From: an uncultured Oscillibacter sp.
GTDB taxonomy: Bacteria > Bacillota > Clostridia > Oscillospirales > Oscillospiraceae
Direction of reading: 5' to 3'
Length of the DNA stretch: 64,000 nt
Assembly: GCA_910583785.1 (NCBI GenBank)
Contig: CAJTZK010000010.1
Coordinates: forward strand, 1 to 64,000
In this document: in pieces, positions 24,384 through 32,956 of the stretch
Layout of the letters: the number at the start of each line of letters is the position of its first letter
Numbering within the stretch: the stretch's first letter is position 1
Notes under the pieces: model-generated
What the model was told of the DNA's origin: nothing
What the model saw: the letters and a program-made list of their open reading frames with translations, nothing else
The model's database searches: none
Program-made: the position numbers and the translations under genes

Positions 24384-25878
24384 CTAAACTACCTCCCCAA
24401 GCCGCTTTCATGATGTCCTCCTGGTTGAAATGCTTGCTGTCCCGGTCCACGGTGGCCATGACCTTGCCGCCCCGCATGACGACCACCCGGTCGCTCATGC
24501 CCAGGATTTCCGGCATCTCAGAGGAAATCATGATGACGCATTTTCCCGCCTTTACCAGGCTGTTCATAACATTGTAAACCTCGACCTTGGCTCCCACGTC
24601 GATGCCCCGGGTGGGTTCGTCGAAGATGTAGATATCGGCGTCGTTGTTGATCCATTTGCCGATGACCACCTTTTGCTGGTTGCCGCCGGAGAGCTGTCCC
24701 ACGATCTCGTCAATAGAGGGAGTCTTGATGCGCAGGGACTGGATATGCCCCTGGCCGCTCTCCTCAATCTTCTTCTCATCCAGGAAGATGCCGGAGGAGT
24801 GCCGCTTGAGGCTGGAGAGAATCAGATTGGTGCGGATGGTCTGGGCCAGCACCAGGCCCTGGCCCTTCCGGTCCTCCGTCAGCAGGGCGATGCCCGCCGC
24901 GATGGCCTGCTTGGGGTTCTTGATATGGACCTCTGTGCCCTTGACGTAGATTTTTCCGCCGTCAATGGGGTCCGCGCCGAAGATGGCCCGGACGGTTTCC
25001 GTCCGCCCCGCGCCCACTAGGCCGCTGAGGCCCAGGACCTGTCCGCCGTAGGCTTCGAAGCTGACGTCCCGCAGCACGCCGCCGATGGAGAGGTTTTCCA
25101 CCTTCAGCATGCACCCGCCCTTCTGGCCGAACTCCTTGGGGAACAGGTTATCCAGCGTCCGGCCCACCATGGAGGCGATCAGGGAGTCGTTGGTCCAGTC
25201 CTGGATGTCCCGGGTTTCGATGTACTCGCCGTCCCGGATGACCGTCACCCGGTCGCAGAGCTCGAAGAGCTCCTCCAGCTTGTGGGAGACGAAGAGGATG
25301 CCCACGCCCCGGGCCTTCAGTTCCCGGCAGGTCTGCATCAGCTGCTTGACCTCTTTTTCGCCCAGGGAGGAGGTCGGCTCGTCCATGATGATCATTTTCG
25401 CGTCGATCAGCACCGCCTTGGCGATTTCGATCATCTGCTGGACGCCCATGCCGAAGGTGCCCGCAGCCTTCCGGGGGTCGATGTCCTGGCCCAGGGACTG
25501 CATGACCTCGGCGGCCTTTTTGTGCATGCCCTCGTAGTCCAGGAGGAAGCCCTTCTTGGTCCATTTGTTGATGAAAATGTTATCCGTCACGCTGAGGAGC
25601 TTTTCAATGTTCAGCTCCTGGTACACGCAGGCGATGCCTGCGGCGGCGGATTCGTTGGGGTTTTTAAAAACCTTCCGCTCCCCGTGGACATAAATCTCGC
25701 CCTCGTCCGCCATGTGAACGCCCGTGAGGACCTTGATCAGCGTGGATTTACCCGCGCCGTTTTCCCCGATCAATCCGTGGATCTCGCCCGGCTTCACAGC
25801 CAGCTGCATATTGTGCAGGGCCACGACGCCGGGGAACCGTTTGGTTACGTTTTTCAGCTCAACTACGTATTCGCCCAC
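24376..25878 (-). CDS. Sugar ABC transporter ATP-binding protein, double-domain RbsA type
   Basis: A 500-aa protein with two ABC domains. Domain 1: Walker A GENGAGKST near 38-46 and a degenerate signature (FGMGVQQMIEIAKAVL). Domain 2: GLVGAGRTE near 286-294, signature LSGGNQQKVVIGKWI near 395-409 and Walker B YIFDEPTRGIDVG near 415-427. This is the MglA/RbsA/XylG layout with one intact site. GTG start with GAGGTG upstream. A strong terminator-like hairpin separates it from the binding-protein gene, which probably lowers its expression relative to that gene. Confidence 0.93.
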   Translation of the reverse strand: MGEYVVELKNVTKRFPGVVALHNMQLAVKPGEIHGLIGENGAGKSTLIKVLTGVHMADEGEIYVHGERKVFKNPNESAAAGIACVYQELNIEKLLSVTDNIFINKWTKKGFLLDYEGMHKKAAEVMQSLGQDIDPRKAAGTFGMGVQQMIEIAKAVLIDAKMIIMDEPTSSLGEKEVKQLMQTCRELKARGVGILFVSHKLEELFELCDRVTVIRDGEYIETRDIQDWTNDSLIASMVGRTLDNLFPKEFGQKGGCMLKVENLSIGGVLRDVSFEAYGGQVLGLSGLVGAGRTETVRAIFGADPIDGGKIYVKGTEVHIKNPKQAIAAGIALLTEDRKGQGLVLAQTIRTNLILSSLKRHSSGIFLDEKKIEESGQGHIQSLRIKTPSIDEIVGQLSGGNQQKVVIGKWINNDADIYIFDEPTRGIDVGAKVEVYNVMNSLVKAGKCVIMISSEMPEILGMSDRVVVMRGGKVMATVDRDSKHFNQEDIMKAAWGGSLDD

Positions 25879-25947
25879 CTAATAATCACCTCATTCTCTT
25901 GGAAATCAGGGGTTTCGCAACACACTGGATTTTGGAAATATATGACA

Positions 25948-25994
25948 GGAAAAGAGAAAGGGGCCCCGATCCGGCGGAGCCGGAACGGGGCCCC
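25948..25994 (-). terminator. Attenuating terminator between binding protein and ATPase genes
   Basis: GGGGCCCCG-a-TCCGGC paired with GCCGGA-a-CGGGGCCCC (25960-25994). Read on the minus strand it is followed by TTTCTCTTTT. Confidence 0.88.
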
Positions 25995-26031
25995 TTCCAT
26001 TCATTTCAAAAGGGATGTACGGCTTACGTTA

Positions 26032-27087
26032 TTAGGCCAGGTAACCCTGGAGCTGCTCCAGACGGGCCTGGGCGGTGTCGGGATCGACGATGCTGGCGCC
26101 CGCGTCGATGAACTCATCCAGGGTCTCGCCCTGAAGGGCGCGGACCACGGCGTCTACGGACTGGTAGCCCATCTCATAGCCTTCCTGGCAGACGGACATG
26201 GTCTCCTCGCCAGCGAGGATGGAGTTGCAGGCGGACTGGATGCCGTCGAAGCCCAGGAACACGGTGTTCTTGTAGTTTTCGTTGCCGGAGGCGGCAGCGG
26301 CCCGGGCGGCTGCCATGGCCATGTCGTCGTTGTTGGCGCAGATGACCGCGATTCCTTCGGGGTGGTTCTGGATAATGGCTTCCATGCAGGTCACGGCCTG
26401 GTCGGCCACGGCGTTGGCGTACTGGACCTCGTCAGAGAGGAAGGTGCCGCCAGCGGCCTCGATGCCAGCCTTGTATCCCGCCATACGGGCTTCGTTGGTA
26501 GAGTCGCCCTGGACGCCGGCAATTTCGATGCACTTGATCTCTTCCCAGCCGCGCTCCTTGGCCAGCTTCGCGGCGGCCTCGCCGCCCAGCTTGCCAGCGG
26601 CCTCGTTGCCAGTGCCGACGAAGGAGAGGACCTCGGGGGCGTCAATGTCGGTATCCACCGCCACGATGGGCTTTTTCTGTCCGGCGATCATGTTGGTGAC
26701 CATGTCCGCCTGGAGGGGGGCGATGACGTAACCGTCGATGTCGGCGTTGTTCATGTCGGTTTCGATCATGTTCAGCTGTTCGTCATAGGCGGTTTCGGAG
26801 GTGGCGCCCTTGACCGTGACGGTCACATTGGGATGATCCTTGGCATAGGCGTTGGCTCCGGCCTCCACATAGCTCCAGTACTCGGAGGCGGTGGTCTTCA
26901 GGATAACGGAGATGTTGTAGCTCTCGTCGCCGCCGTCGGAGGAACCGGAGTCGGCGGGCTCGGCCTGCTGCTGTTCGCCGTCCGCGGGGGCGGAGGAGCC
27001 GCCGTCATTGCCGCCGCCGCTGCCGCCGCAGGCGGCCAGAGACAGGGCCATGGCAAGGGTGAGGAGCAGTGCAAGGAACTTCTTCAT
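26032..27087 (-). CDS. Sugar ABC transporter substrate-binding lipoprotein
   Basis: A 351-aa lipoprotein. Signal peptide and lipobox LAAC with Cys20, then a Gly/Ser/Asp/Glu-rich linker (21-55), then a periplasmic-binding-protein type 1 domain of the RbsB/IbpA kind (ISVILKTTASEYWSYVEAGA; IAPLQADMV; ICANNDDMAMAAARAAAASG; VFLGFDGIQSA). Start at ATG 27087 with GGAG upstream; an in-frame extension to 27165 runs into the palindromes. First gene of the inositol/sugar import unit. Confidence 0.92.
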   Translation of the reverse strand: MKKFLALLLTLAMALSLAACGGSGGGNDGGSSAPADGEQQQAEPADSGSSDGGDESYNISVILKTTASEYWSYVEAGANAYAKDHPNVTVTVKGATSETAYDEQLNMIETDMNNADIDGYVIAPLQADMVTNMIAGQKKPIVAVDTDIDAPEVLSFVGTGNEAAGKLGGEAAAKLAKERGWEEIKCIEIAGVQGDSTNEARMAGYKAGIEAAGGTFLSDEVQYANAVADQAVTCMEAIIQNHPEGIAVICANNDDMAMAAARAAAASGNENYKNTVFLGFDGIQSACNSILAGEETMSVCQEGYEMGYQSVDAVVRALQGETLDEFIDAGASIVDPDTAQARLEQLQGYLA

Positions 27088-27150
27088 ACTTCTTTTCTCC
27101 TTTTCAAATGGTTTTCCCGAAAAGCAGAACGGCCCCCAAAAAGTTCCGGC

Positions 27151-27194
27151 CCCCGCGCTTTGCAAAGCGCGGGGAAAGGGAGTACTCCCTTTCC
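27151..27194. repeat. Two abutting perfect palindromes in the leader of the sugar operon
   Basis: A 24-bp perfect palindrome at 27151-27174 (half CCCCGCGCTTTG) overlaps by two bases a 22-bp perfect palindrome at 27173-27194 (half GGAAAGGGAGT). They lie between the promoter and the start of the binding-protein gene and would form two stacked hairpins in the mRNA. The rest of 27088-27391 holds only the promoter. Confidence 0.85.
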
Positions 27195-27243
27195 AAAATT
27201 CTCCTGGGAACAGACCGTCGTGCCCTCTGGCAAATACGCCCGT

Positions 27244-27273
27244 ATTCTAGCATAGGAGAGGGCCGCAAGTCAA
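27244..27273 (-). promoter_or_regulatory. Promoter of the sugar ABC operon
   Basis: Minus strand TTGACT (complement of 27268-27273), 18 nt, TAGAAT (complement of 27244-27249). Confidence 0.6.
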
Positions 27274-27391
27274 GGAGACTATACCAAATTTGTACAGTTC
27301 CAAAGAAATGAACCAGCATTTTTGTGGATACTATCTAAGGCTGAAACCCAATGATTTCCAAAGACATCCAGCTTTCCGGCAAAGGGGCTTT

Positions 27392-29248
27392 TCATGGCCG
27401 GGAGGCCTGTTCCCCAACCCCGGCCCGCCAGTCCCGGATGGCCTTTAAAAAGGCCTCTCCATAGCGTTCCGCCTTGACGCGGCCCACGCCGGAGACCTGT
27501 AAAAACTCCTCCATATCCAGGGGGCGGTGGGCCGCCATGTCCGCCAGGGAGGCGTTGGTGAAGACGACGTAGGCGGGGACCCCCGCCTCCTGGGCCAGGC
27601 GGAAGCGGAGGGCTTTCAGAGCCGCCAGCAGGCTGCTGTCCGTCTCCTGGGCGATAGCCCGGGGAGCGGTGTTGGAGGACCCGCTTTCCGCCGGGAGGGG
27701 GGCTTCCGCCCGCTCCCGGATGGAGACCCGCTTTCCCCGGAAGAGCACCTCCCCCGCCTGGGCCGTCAGCCGGAGGACGGGATATTCCTCCCCCTCGGTG
27801 CGGAGATAGCCCTCTTCGGTCAAAAAATCGATGTACCGCTGGATGCGGTCCCGGTCCAGGCCCTTCAGGGCCCCGTGGGTGGGGAGCTGGTCCAGGCCCA
27901 GCTGGAGGACCCGTTTATCCCGGCTGCCCCGGAGGAGCTTGATGATGGCGGCGGCCCCCAGGCCATAGGCATAGCGTTTTTCCACCCGGGCCACGGCGGA
28001 GAGGATTTTCTGGGCCTCCACGGTGATGTCCCGGTCCGTAAAGTCTCCGGCGCAGTTCCCGCAGTTTCCGCAGTTTCCCCCGTGGATTTCCCCGAAGTAG
28101 TCCAGAAGGTCCGCCCGGAGGCAGCCTCCGGTTTTGCAGTAGCGCACCATCCGGTCCAGGCGGGCAAGGTCCCGGCGGAGACGGTCCGGGTCCCCCTCCT
28201 GGGCCTCCTGGGAGCTGGTGATGAGGAATTTCGCCGTCCGCACGTCCCCGGGGGCGTAGAGCAGGACGCAGCGGGCGGGGCTGCCGTCCCGGCCTGCCCG
28301 GCCCGCCTCCTGGTAATAACTCTCCAGGTCCTTGGGCATGTTGTAGTGGACCACAAAGCTGACGTTGGATTTGTCGATGCCCATGCCAAAGGCGTTGGTG
28401 GCCACCATAACCCGGGCCTGGTCGTAGACGAAGCCCTCCTGGCTCTGGCGGCGCGCGGCGTCCTCCATTCCGGCGTGATACCGGGCGGCGGGGATGCCCC
28501 GGGCCAGCAGGGAGGCGGTGACGGCGTCCACGGTCTTCCGGGTGGCGCAGTAGACAATGCCGCTCTGCCCCGGCCGCTCCGCCAGGAAGCGGTGGAGCCA
28601 CTGGTCCTTGTCCCCGGCCCGGACCACCTCAAAAAAGAGGTTGGGCCTGTCAAAGCCTGTAGTGATGCGCAAGGGGTCCCGGAGCTCCAGCAGGGACTCG
28701 ATGTCCCGGCGCACCGCCGCCGTGGCGGTGGCGGTAAAGGCCCCCACCGGGGGCCGGACGGGCAGGGAGCGCAGCAGCTCCGCAATTTCCAGGTAGCTGG
28801 GCCGGAAGTCCTGGCCCCACTGGGAGACACAGTGGGCCTCGTCCACGGCCACCAGGGAGACGGGCAGCTCCGCCAGCAGGCGGCGGAAGCCCCCGGCCTG
28901 GAGACGCTCCGGCGCGATGTACAGGAGCTTGCACTCCCCCCGGCGGACCCGGCGGCAGACCTCCCGGTATTCCTCCGCGTCCAGGGAGGAGTTGAGGTAC
29001 GCGGCGGGAATGCCCGCCTGGGACAGGGCGGCCACCTGGTCCTTCATCAGGGAGATAAGGGGGGAGAGCACCAGGGCCAGCCCTGGCAGAAGCAGGGCCG
29101 GGAGCTGGTAGCACACCGATTTCCCCGCCCCGGTGGGCATGACGCCCAGGGCGTCCCGGCCGGACAGCAGGGCGCCGATCAGCGGCTCCTGCCCGGGGCG
29201 GAAGCCGCCGTGGCCGAAATACTGTTTTAAGAGCGCGCGCTTGTCCAT
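27392..29248 (-). CDS. recQ: ATP-dependent DNA helicase RecQ
   Basis: A 618-aa RecQ. Motif I TGAGKS at 39-44, DEAH-box variant VAVDEAHCVSQWGQDF near 135-150, motif VI YYQEAGRAGRDG near 310. The RecQ-Ct zinc-binding cysteines lie in YCKTGGCLR and NCGNCGNCAG near 361-390; then a winged helix and an HRDC domain near 520-600 (LFRLAQEAGVPAYVVFTNAS-like core, here with RFRLAQEAG). 3'-5' unwinding in recombination and repair. RBS AGGAGG before ATG 29248. It is 20 nt downstream of the methyltransferase gene. Confidence 0.95.
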   Translation of the reverse strand: MDKRALLKQYFGHGGFRPGQEPLIGALLSGRDALGVMPTGAGKSVCYQLPALLLPGLALVLSPLISLMKDQVAALSQAGIPAAYLNSSLDAEEYREVCRRVRRGECKLLYIAPERLQAGGFRRLLAELPVSLVAVDEAHCVSQWGQDFRPSYLEIAELLRSLPVRPPVGAFTATATAAVRRDIESLLELRDPLRITTGFDRPNLFFEVVRAGDKDQWLHRFLAERPGQSGIVYCATRKTVDAVTASLLARGIPAARYHAGMEDAARRQSQEGFVYDQARVMVATNAFGMGIDKSNVSFVVHYNMPKDLESYYQEAGRAGRDGSPARCVLLYAPGDVRTAKFLITSSQEAQEGDPDRLRRDLARLDRMVRYCKTGGCLRADLLDYFGEIHGGNCGNCGNCAGDFTDRDITVEAQKILSAVARVEKRYAYGLGAAAIIKLLRGSRDKRVLQLGLDQLPTHGALKGLDRDRIQRYIDFLTEEGYLRTEGEEYPVLRLTAQAGEVLFRGKRVSIRERAEAPLPAESGSSNTAPRAIAQETDSSLLAALKALRFRLAQEAGVPAYVVFTNASLADMAAHRPLDMEEFLQVSGVGRVKAERYGEAFLKAIRDWRAGVGEQASRP

Positions 29249-29268
29249 GGGGCGGGCCTCCTGTGTCC

Positions 29269-30027
29269 TTATTTTTGCGCAAGGATCAAGTAGCGGTGGA
29301 TGGTTCCCTGGATTTTCCCGCTTCGTCCGATGTCTTCCTGCAAGGCGAGGAGGCGGTCAAAGCAGCGGTCCACGGAGAAGCCGGGGAACTCCCATTCGAT
29401 GACCCGGGCAAACCAGACAAAGGCCCCCACGTCGTAAAAGAAGATGGGCCGGAAGGCCTCCTCGCCCCGGAAAATCCGGAAGCCCGCCTTTTCAAAGGCC
29501 TCCCGCTGCTCCCGGAGATTCCTGTGGGGGAAGGGCTTGGGGGTCCCCGGGAGCACCCGCTCCACCAAGTCCCGCTCGTTGTCCTCCCCCACCTGCTCCG
29601 TGAGGAAGACGCCGCCGGGCCTCAAGAGCCGGAAGAGCTCCCCGGGGTCAAAGGCCCCGTGGCGGTTGAGGATGATGTCGAAGGATCCGTCCGGGAAGGG
29701 GATCGCCGCCGGGTCCGCGCACTCCCGGAAGTCGATGCCCAGGGGCGGGAGGACCTCCCGGCAGAGCTTCACGTTGGGGGGCCAGCCCTCCGTGGCGGCG
29801 GTCCGTTCCGCCGGGTGCCCCAGGGAGCGCAGGAACTCGCCGCCCCCGGTGTCGCAGTCCAGGAGGTCCATGTCCTCCCGGAGGTATTCCCGGACCAGGC
29901 CGCGGTAATCCCAGGGCAGGTCGTGCTCCTCCTCAAACCGGCCCCGGATGTGGGAGAAGTCCCAGCCGCGGATGCGGGCCTGGGTCTCCTCCTCTTTCCA
30001 GAGGGCCTTCCATTCCGCATCGGTCAT
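29269..30027 (-). CDS. Class I SAM-dependent methyltransferase
   Basis: A 252-aa protein starting at ATG 30027 after AGGAGG. Contains a SAM-binding motif I variant LLDCDTGGGEFLRSLG near 52-67, motif II FPDGSFDIILNRHGAFD near 110-126 and LLRPGGVFLTEQVG near 134-147. The sequence matches a Firmicutes family of stand-alone small-molecule methyltransferases with no known substrate. Likely co-transcribed with recQ. Confidence 0.85.
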   Translation of the reverse strand: MTDAEWKALWKEEETQARIRGWDFSHIRGRFEEEHDLPWDYRGLVREYLREDMDLLDCDTGGGEFLRSLGHPAERTAATEGWPPNVKLCREVLPPLGIDFRECADPAAIPFPDGSFDIILNRHGAFDPGELFRLLRPGGVFLTEQVGEDNERDLVERVLPGTPKPFPHRNLREQREAFEKAGFRIFRGEEAFRPIFFYDVGAFVWFARVIEWEFPGFSVDRCFDRLLALQEDIGRSGKIQGTIHRYLILAQK

Positions 30028-30203
30028 GGGCCCGCCTCCTTTCCTCCCTGTAAAACAGCGGCAGATGATTCTGATTTTACCACGGGACCCGCCATAATTC
30101 AAGGAGGACGCGCCCCCGGCCGCCTTCCCGGGCCGCCGGGGCATTGACGTCCCAGCCGGGCGGGGGTATAATCAAAGCCGTTTACAAGAAAGGGGGGCGG
30201 CGC

Positions 30204-30666
30204 ATGGAGCTGGTCTACCAAAAAGCGGGAATCGAAGACCTGGATATCTTGACAGAAACCAGGATCGAAGTGCTGCGGGCCGCGAATGGACTGCCCGGAA
30301 GCGCGGACATGGGCGAGGTAAAAAAGGCGGGCCCGCCAGTACTATCAAAGGGCGCTCCCGGACGGTACGCACGCCGCCTATCTGGTATGGGATGGCGGGC
30401 GAGCCGCGGGCTCCGGCGGCGTCAGCTTCTTTCAGGTCATGCCCGCCTATCACAATCCCAGCGGGGAAAAGGCGTATATCATGAATATGTATACGCATCC
30501 CGAATACTGGAGAAGGGGCATTGCGCGCAAACTCCTGGACCTCCTTGTACAGGAGGCCAGGGACCGGGGCGTTACGGCCATTTCCCTGGAGGCTGCCGCC
30601 ATGGGGAGGCCGCTGTATGAAGCATACGGCTTTGTCAGCATGAAGCGTGAGATGGAACTTCCCTAG
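30204..30666 (+). pseudogene. GNAT acetyltransferase broken by a frameshift
   Basis: The first 40 codons from ATG 30204 (RBS AAGGGGGG) read MELVYQKAGIEDLDILTETR, a typical GNAT N-terminus. Near 30317-30335 the frame shifts by one base (around GCGGGCCCGCC). The next frame continues RQYYQRALPDGTHAAYLVWD and ends with the acetyl-CoA motif YTHPEYWRRGIARKLLDLLV and YEAYGFVSMKREMELP. Both halves align as one ~153-aa GNAT. A one-base insertion, or a sequencing error, explains it. Confidence 0.85.
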
Positions 30667-30715
30667 GCAAGCGTCCCGGACTGCCCCGGGCGCGCGGCGG
30701 CGGCCAGGGGACGTC

Positions 30716-30744
30716 TTGACGTTTTCCCCGCTCCGCAGTAGAAT
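30716..30744 (+). promoter_or_regulatory. Promoter of the Zn/Mn-type ABC transporter
   Basis: TTGACG (30716-30721), 17 nt, TAGAAT (30739-30744). No obvious Zur or MntR dyad overlaps it. Confidence 0.6.
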
Positions 30745-30783
30745 GGCAGCAATTGGCATCTTTACAAAACCAGGAGGCGAACC

Positions 30784-31497
30784 ATGGAGCGTACCGACCT
30801 GATTGTCTGCCGGGACCTGTCCCTGGGCTACGAGGGGCAGAGCGTCCTGAGCCATTTGAACCTTCATATCCGGGCCGGGGACTACCTCTGCATCGTGGGG
30901 GACAACGGCTCCGGGAAGTCCACCTTGCTCCGTGGGCTCCTGGGCCTCCTGCCGCCCCTGTCGGGGACCATCCAGCGGGCGGCGGAGCTGGAACGGGGAG
31001 CCGTGGGCTACCTCCCCCAGCAGACCCGGGCCCAGCGGGACTTCCCCGCCACGGTGGAAGAGGTGGTCCTCTCCGGCTTCCTGAACCGGAAGGGCCTGGG
31101 GTTCTTTTACTCTGCGGCCCAGCGGTCCCAGGCGCTGATGAACCTGGGGAAGCTGGGAGCCCTGGAACTGAAAAACCAGAGCTACCGGGACCTCTCCGGG
31201 GGCCAGCAGCAGAGGGTGCTCCTGGCCCGGGCCCTGTGTGCCGCCAGCCGCCTTCTGATTCTGGACGAGCCCGTCACCGGGCTGGACCCCGCCGCCGCCC
31301 AGGACCTCTACAAGACCCTGGCCTATTTGAATAAGAAAGAGGGCATGGCCCTGGTTATGGTGACCCACGACCTGCGCCCCGCCCTCCGGGAGGCGGGAGC
31401 CGTCCTGCATATCGGCCACGGGGGGACCTTCCTGGGGTCCCCGGCGGAATATCTGGCCTCCCCTTACGGGAGGCGGTTCAAGGAGGCGGCGGAATGA
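30784..31497 (+). CDS. znuC: ZnuC/MntB-type metal ABC transporter ATP-binding protein
   Basis: A 237-aa ABC ATPase. Walker A GDNGSGKST near 38-46, Q-loop GYLPQQTRAQRDFPATVEEV near 78-97 (the PQ...DFP pattern is typical of zinc/manganese ATPases), signature LSGGQQQRVLLARAL near 138-152, Walker B LLILDEPVTGLDP. RBS AGGAGG. It overlaps the permease gene by 4 nt. No metal-binding lipoprotein gene accompanies the pair, so the solute-binding component must be elsewhere. Zinc versus manganese cannot be decided from sequence. Confidence 0.85.
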   Translation: MERTDLIVCRDLSLGYEGQSVLSHLNLHIRAGDYLCIVGDNGSGKSTLLRGLLGLLPPLSGTIQRAAELERGAVGYLPQQTRAQRDFPATVEEVVLSGFLNRKGLGFFYSAAQRSQALMNLGKLGALELKNQSYRDLSGGQQQRVLLARALCAASRLLILDEPVTGLDPAAAQDLYKTLAYLNKKEGMALVMVTHDLRPALREAGAVLHIGHGGTFLGSPAEYLASPYGRRFKEAAE

Positions 31498-32306
31498 GCT
31501 TGTGGGAGATGTTTTCCTTTCCCTTCATCCAGCGGGCCCTCGTTGCCGGGGCTCTGGTGAGCCTGTGCGCGGCCCTGCTGGGGGTGCCCCTGGTGCTGAA
31601 GCGGTATTCCATGATTGGGGACGGCCTCAGCCACGTGTCCTTCGGGGCCCTGGCCGTGGCGGTGGCCCTGGGGTTCACGCCGCTGTATTTCTCGATCCCC
31701 GTGGTGGTGGCGGCGGCCTTCCTCCTCCTCCGGGTGGCGGACAGCCCCCGGTGGAACAGCGACGCCGCCATCGCCGTGGTCAGCGCCTCCTCCCTGGCCC
31801 TGGGGGTGCTGGTGATCTCCAAGACCTCCGGCATGACCACGGACGTGGACAACTACATGTTCGGCAGCGTCCTGGCCATGAGCAGGGCGGACGTGGCCCT
31901 GTCCGTGGTCCTCTGCGCCGCAGTGCTGGCGCTGTTCAGCTTGTTCTACCACCGGATTTTCGCCGTGACCTTCGACGAGAGCTTCTCCCGGGCCACGGGG
32001 CTGCGGGCGGAGCGGTACAACGCACTCCTCGCCCTCCTGACGGCGCTGACCATCGTGCTGGGGATGCGGATGATGGGAGCCATGCTGATTTCCTCCCTGG
32101 TGATCTTCCCCGCGCTGGCGGCCATGCGGCTTTTCCGGAGCTTCCGGGGGGTGACCCTCTGCGCCGCCGTCACGTCGGTGGCCTGCTTCTGCGCGGGGCT
32201 GGCCGTGTCCTTCGCCTGGTCCACGCCAGTGGGGGCCACGGTGGTGGCGGCCAACCTGGCAATGTTCCTCCTGGCCTGCGCCATAGCGGCCATGCGGCGG
32301 AAGTGA
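31494..32306 (+). CDS. znuB: ZnuB/MntC-type metal ABC transporter permease
   Basis: A 270-aa ABC-3 family permease with 7-8 hydrophobic helices. Conserved motifs are MIGDGLSHVSFGALAVAVAL near residues 40-59 and ALLTALTIVLGMRMMGAMLI near 179-198. Works with the ATPase to import a divalent metal. ATG overlaps the znuC stop (ATGA). Confidence 0.88.
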   Translation: MSLWEMFSFPFIQRALVAGALVSLCAALLGVPLVLKRYSMIGDGLSHVSFGALAVAVALGFTPLYFSIPVVVAAAFLLLRVADSPRWNSDAAIAVVSASSLALGVLVISKTSGMTTDVDNYMFGSVLAMSRADVALSVVLCAAVLALFSLFYHRIFAVTFDESFSRATGLRAERYNALLALLTALTIVLGMRMMGAMLISSLVIFPALAAMRLFRSFRGVTLCAAVTSVACFCAGLAVSFAWSTPVGATVVAANLAMFLLACAIAAMRRK

Positions 32307-32310
32307 ACGC

Positions 32311-32337
32311 AAAAACGGCCCGCAGAAGCGGGCCGTT
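32311..32337 (-). terminator. Terminator of the XRE module 2 regulator
   Basis: AACGGCCCGC/GCGGGCCGTT with a 4-nt loop (32314-32337). The minus strand gives a TTTTTG run, so it terminates the regulator gene; it may also stop znuB. Confidence 0.75.
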
Positions 32338-32558
32338 CATCGTCTGCGGGGATAAGGCCTGGGGTCGTCGGTCAGCTCCAGGAGATAATCCACGCTGGTG
32401 TTATAAAACTTAGCCAGGGAGCAGAGAACCTGGGGCGTCAGCATCCGCTGGCCGCTTTCGTAGTAGGCATAGGTCCTCTGGGAGACGCCGACGGTTTCTC
32501 CCAATTGTTTTTGTGTCAAATCACAGTCCTCCCGCAGGTCTCGGATTCTCCGGTACAT
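32337..32558 (-). CDS. XRE-family repressor of module 2
   Basis: A 73-aa HTH protein (start ATG 32558, GGGGTG six nt upstream; ATG 32564 and GTG 32567 are alternatives). HTH: LREDCDLTQKQLGETVGVSQ then RTYAYYESGQRMLTPQVLCS. The C-terminus NTSVDYLLELTDDPRP matches the module 1 repressor tail (VSTDYLLGITDDP). Divergent from a 56-aa small helical protein, with a 38-bp dyad between them. It probably represses the divergent gene by covering its consensus promoter. Confidence 0.88.
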   Translation of the reverse strand: MYRRIRDLREDCDLTQKQLGETVGVSQRTYAYYESGQRMLTPQVLCSLAKFYNTSVDYLLELTDDPRPYPRRR

Positions 32559-32586
32559 CAGCATCACCCCAAAAGAGCATACGCGA

Positions 32587-32624
32587 GAACAATATATTCT
32601 ATTTACATTTTGAATAAATTGTTC
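32587..32624. promoter_or_regulatory. Operator and promoter of XRE module 2
   Basis: A 38-bp dyad: arms GAACAATATATTC and GAATAAATTGTTC (one mismatch) with a 12-nt centre. The plus-strand promoter is TTTACA (32602-32607), 17 nt, TATAAT (32625-32630), so the right arm lies in its spacer directly before the -10. Confidence 0.8.
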
Positions 32625-32648
32625 TATAATAAGGCTGAGGTGATGATA

Positions 32649-32819
32649 ATGTCTTACAAGGAACTCTACTTAAAACTCTTTTCCGGCATGACGGACGCCC
32701 TGGCGGCCCTGCAAAGCGGACAGGTGCTTTCCGCCATGCACATTCTGCTCCGCGCATCGGAGGCGGCGGAAGCCGCCCGGATGGAGGCGGACATCCTGCC
32801 GGATGTGCCGCTGGAGTGA
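32649..32819 (+). CDS. Small helical protein of XRE module 2
   Basis: A 56-aa acidic, predicted all-helical protein starting MSYKELYLKLFSGMTDALAA. Start at ATG 32649 with GAGG eight nt upstream (ATG 32643 is too close to the RBS). Rich in Ala, Leu and Glu; no Cys, no membrane helix, no known motif. It has a consensus promoter overlapped by the operator of the divergent XRE gene. Sequence similarity to the small proteins of modules 1 and 3 is weak; the shared features are size, helicity and genetic layout. Confidence 0.65.
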   Translation: MSYKELYLKLFSGMTDALAALQSGQVLSAMHILLRASEAAEAARMEADILPDVPLE

Positions 32820-32877
32820 CAGAGCCCCGGTCCGCCTTCCAGCTTCAAAAATAAATTTCTGAAATGGAAGAAAACAC

Positions 32878-32906
32878 TTGCATTTTGAAAACTGGCGTGC
32901 TATACT
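32878..32906 (+). promoter_or_regulatory. rpmE promoter
   Basis: TTGCAT (32878-32883), 17 nt, TATACT (32901-32906). Shares TTGCATTTTGAAAA with the yqhQ promoter at 14964. Confidence 0.75.
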
Positions 32907-32956
32907 GACAAATGCTGTTATAGCGCACTTCGTTTTAGAAAGGGGTGAACAGAGCA

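Noticed and set aside
25282..27255. 657-aa plus-strand open frame across the ABC transporter genes
   Set aside because: Antisense shadow of the ATPase and binding-protein genes; no RBS, no known domain.
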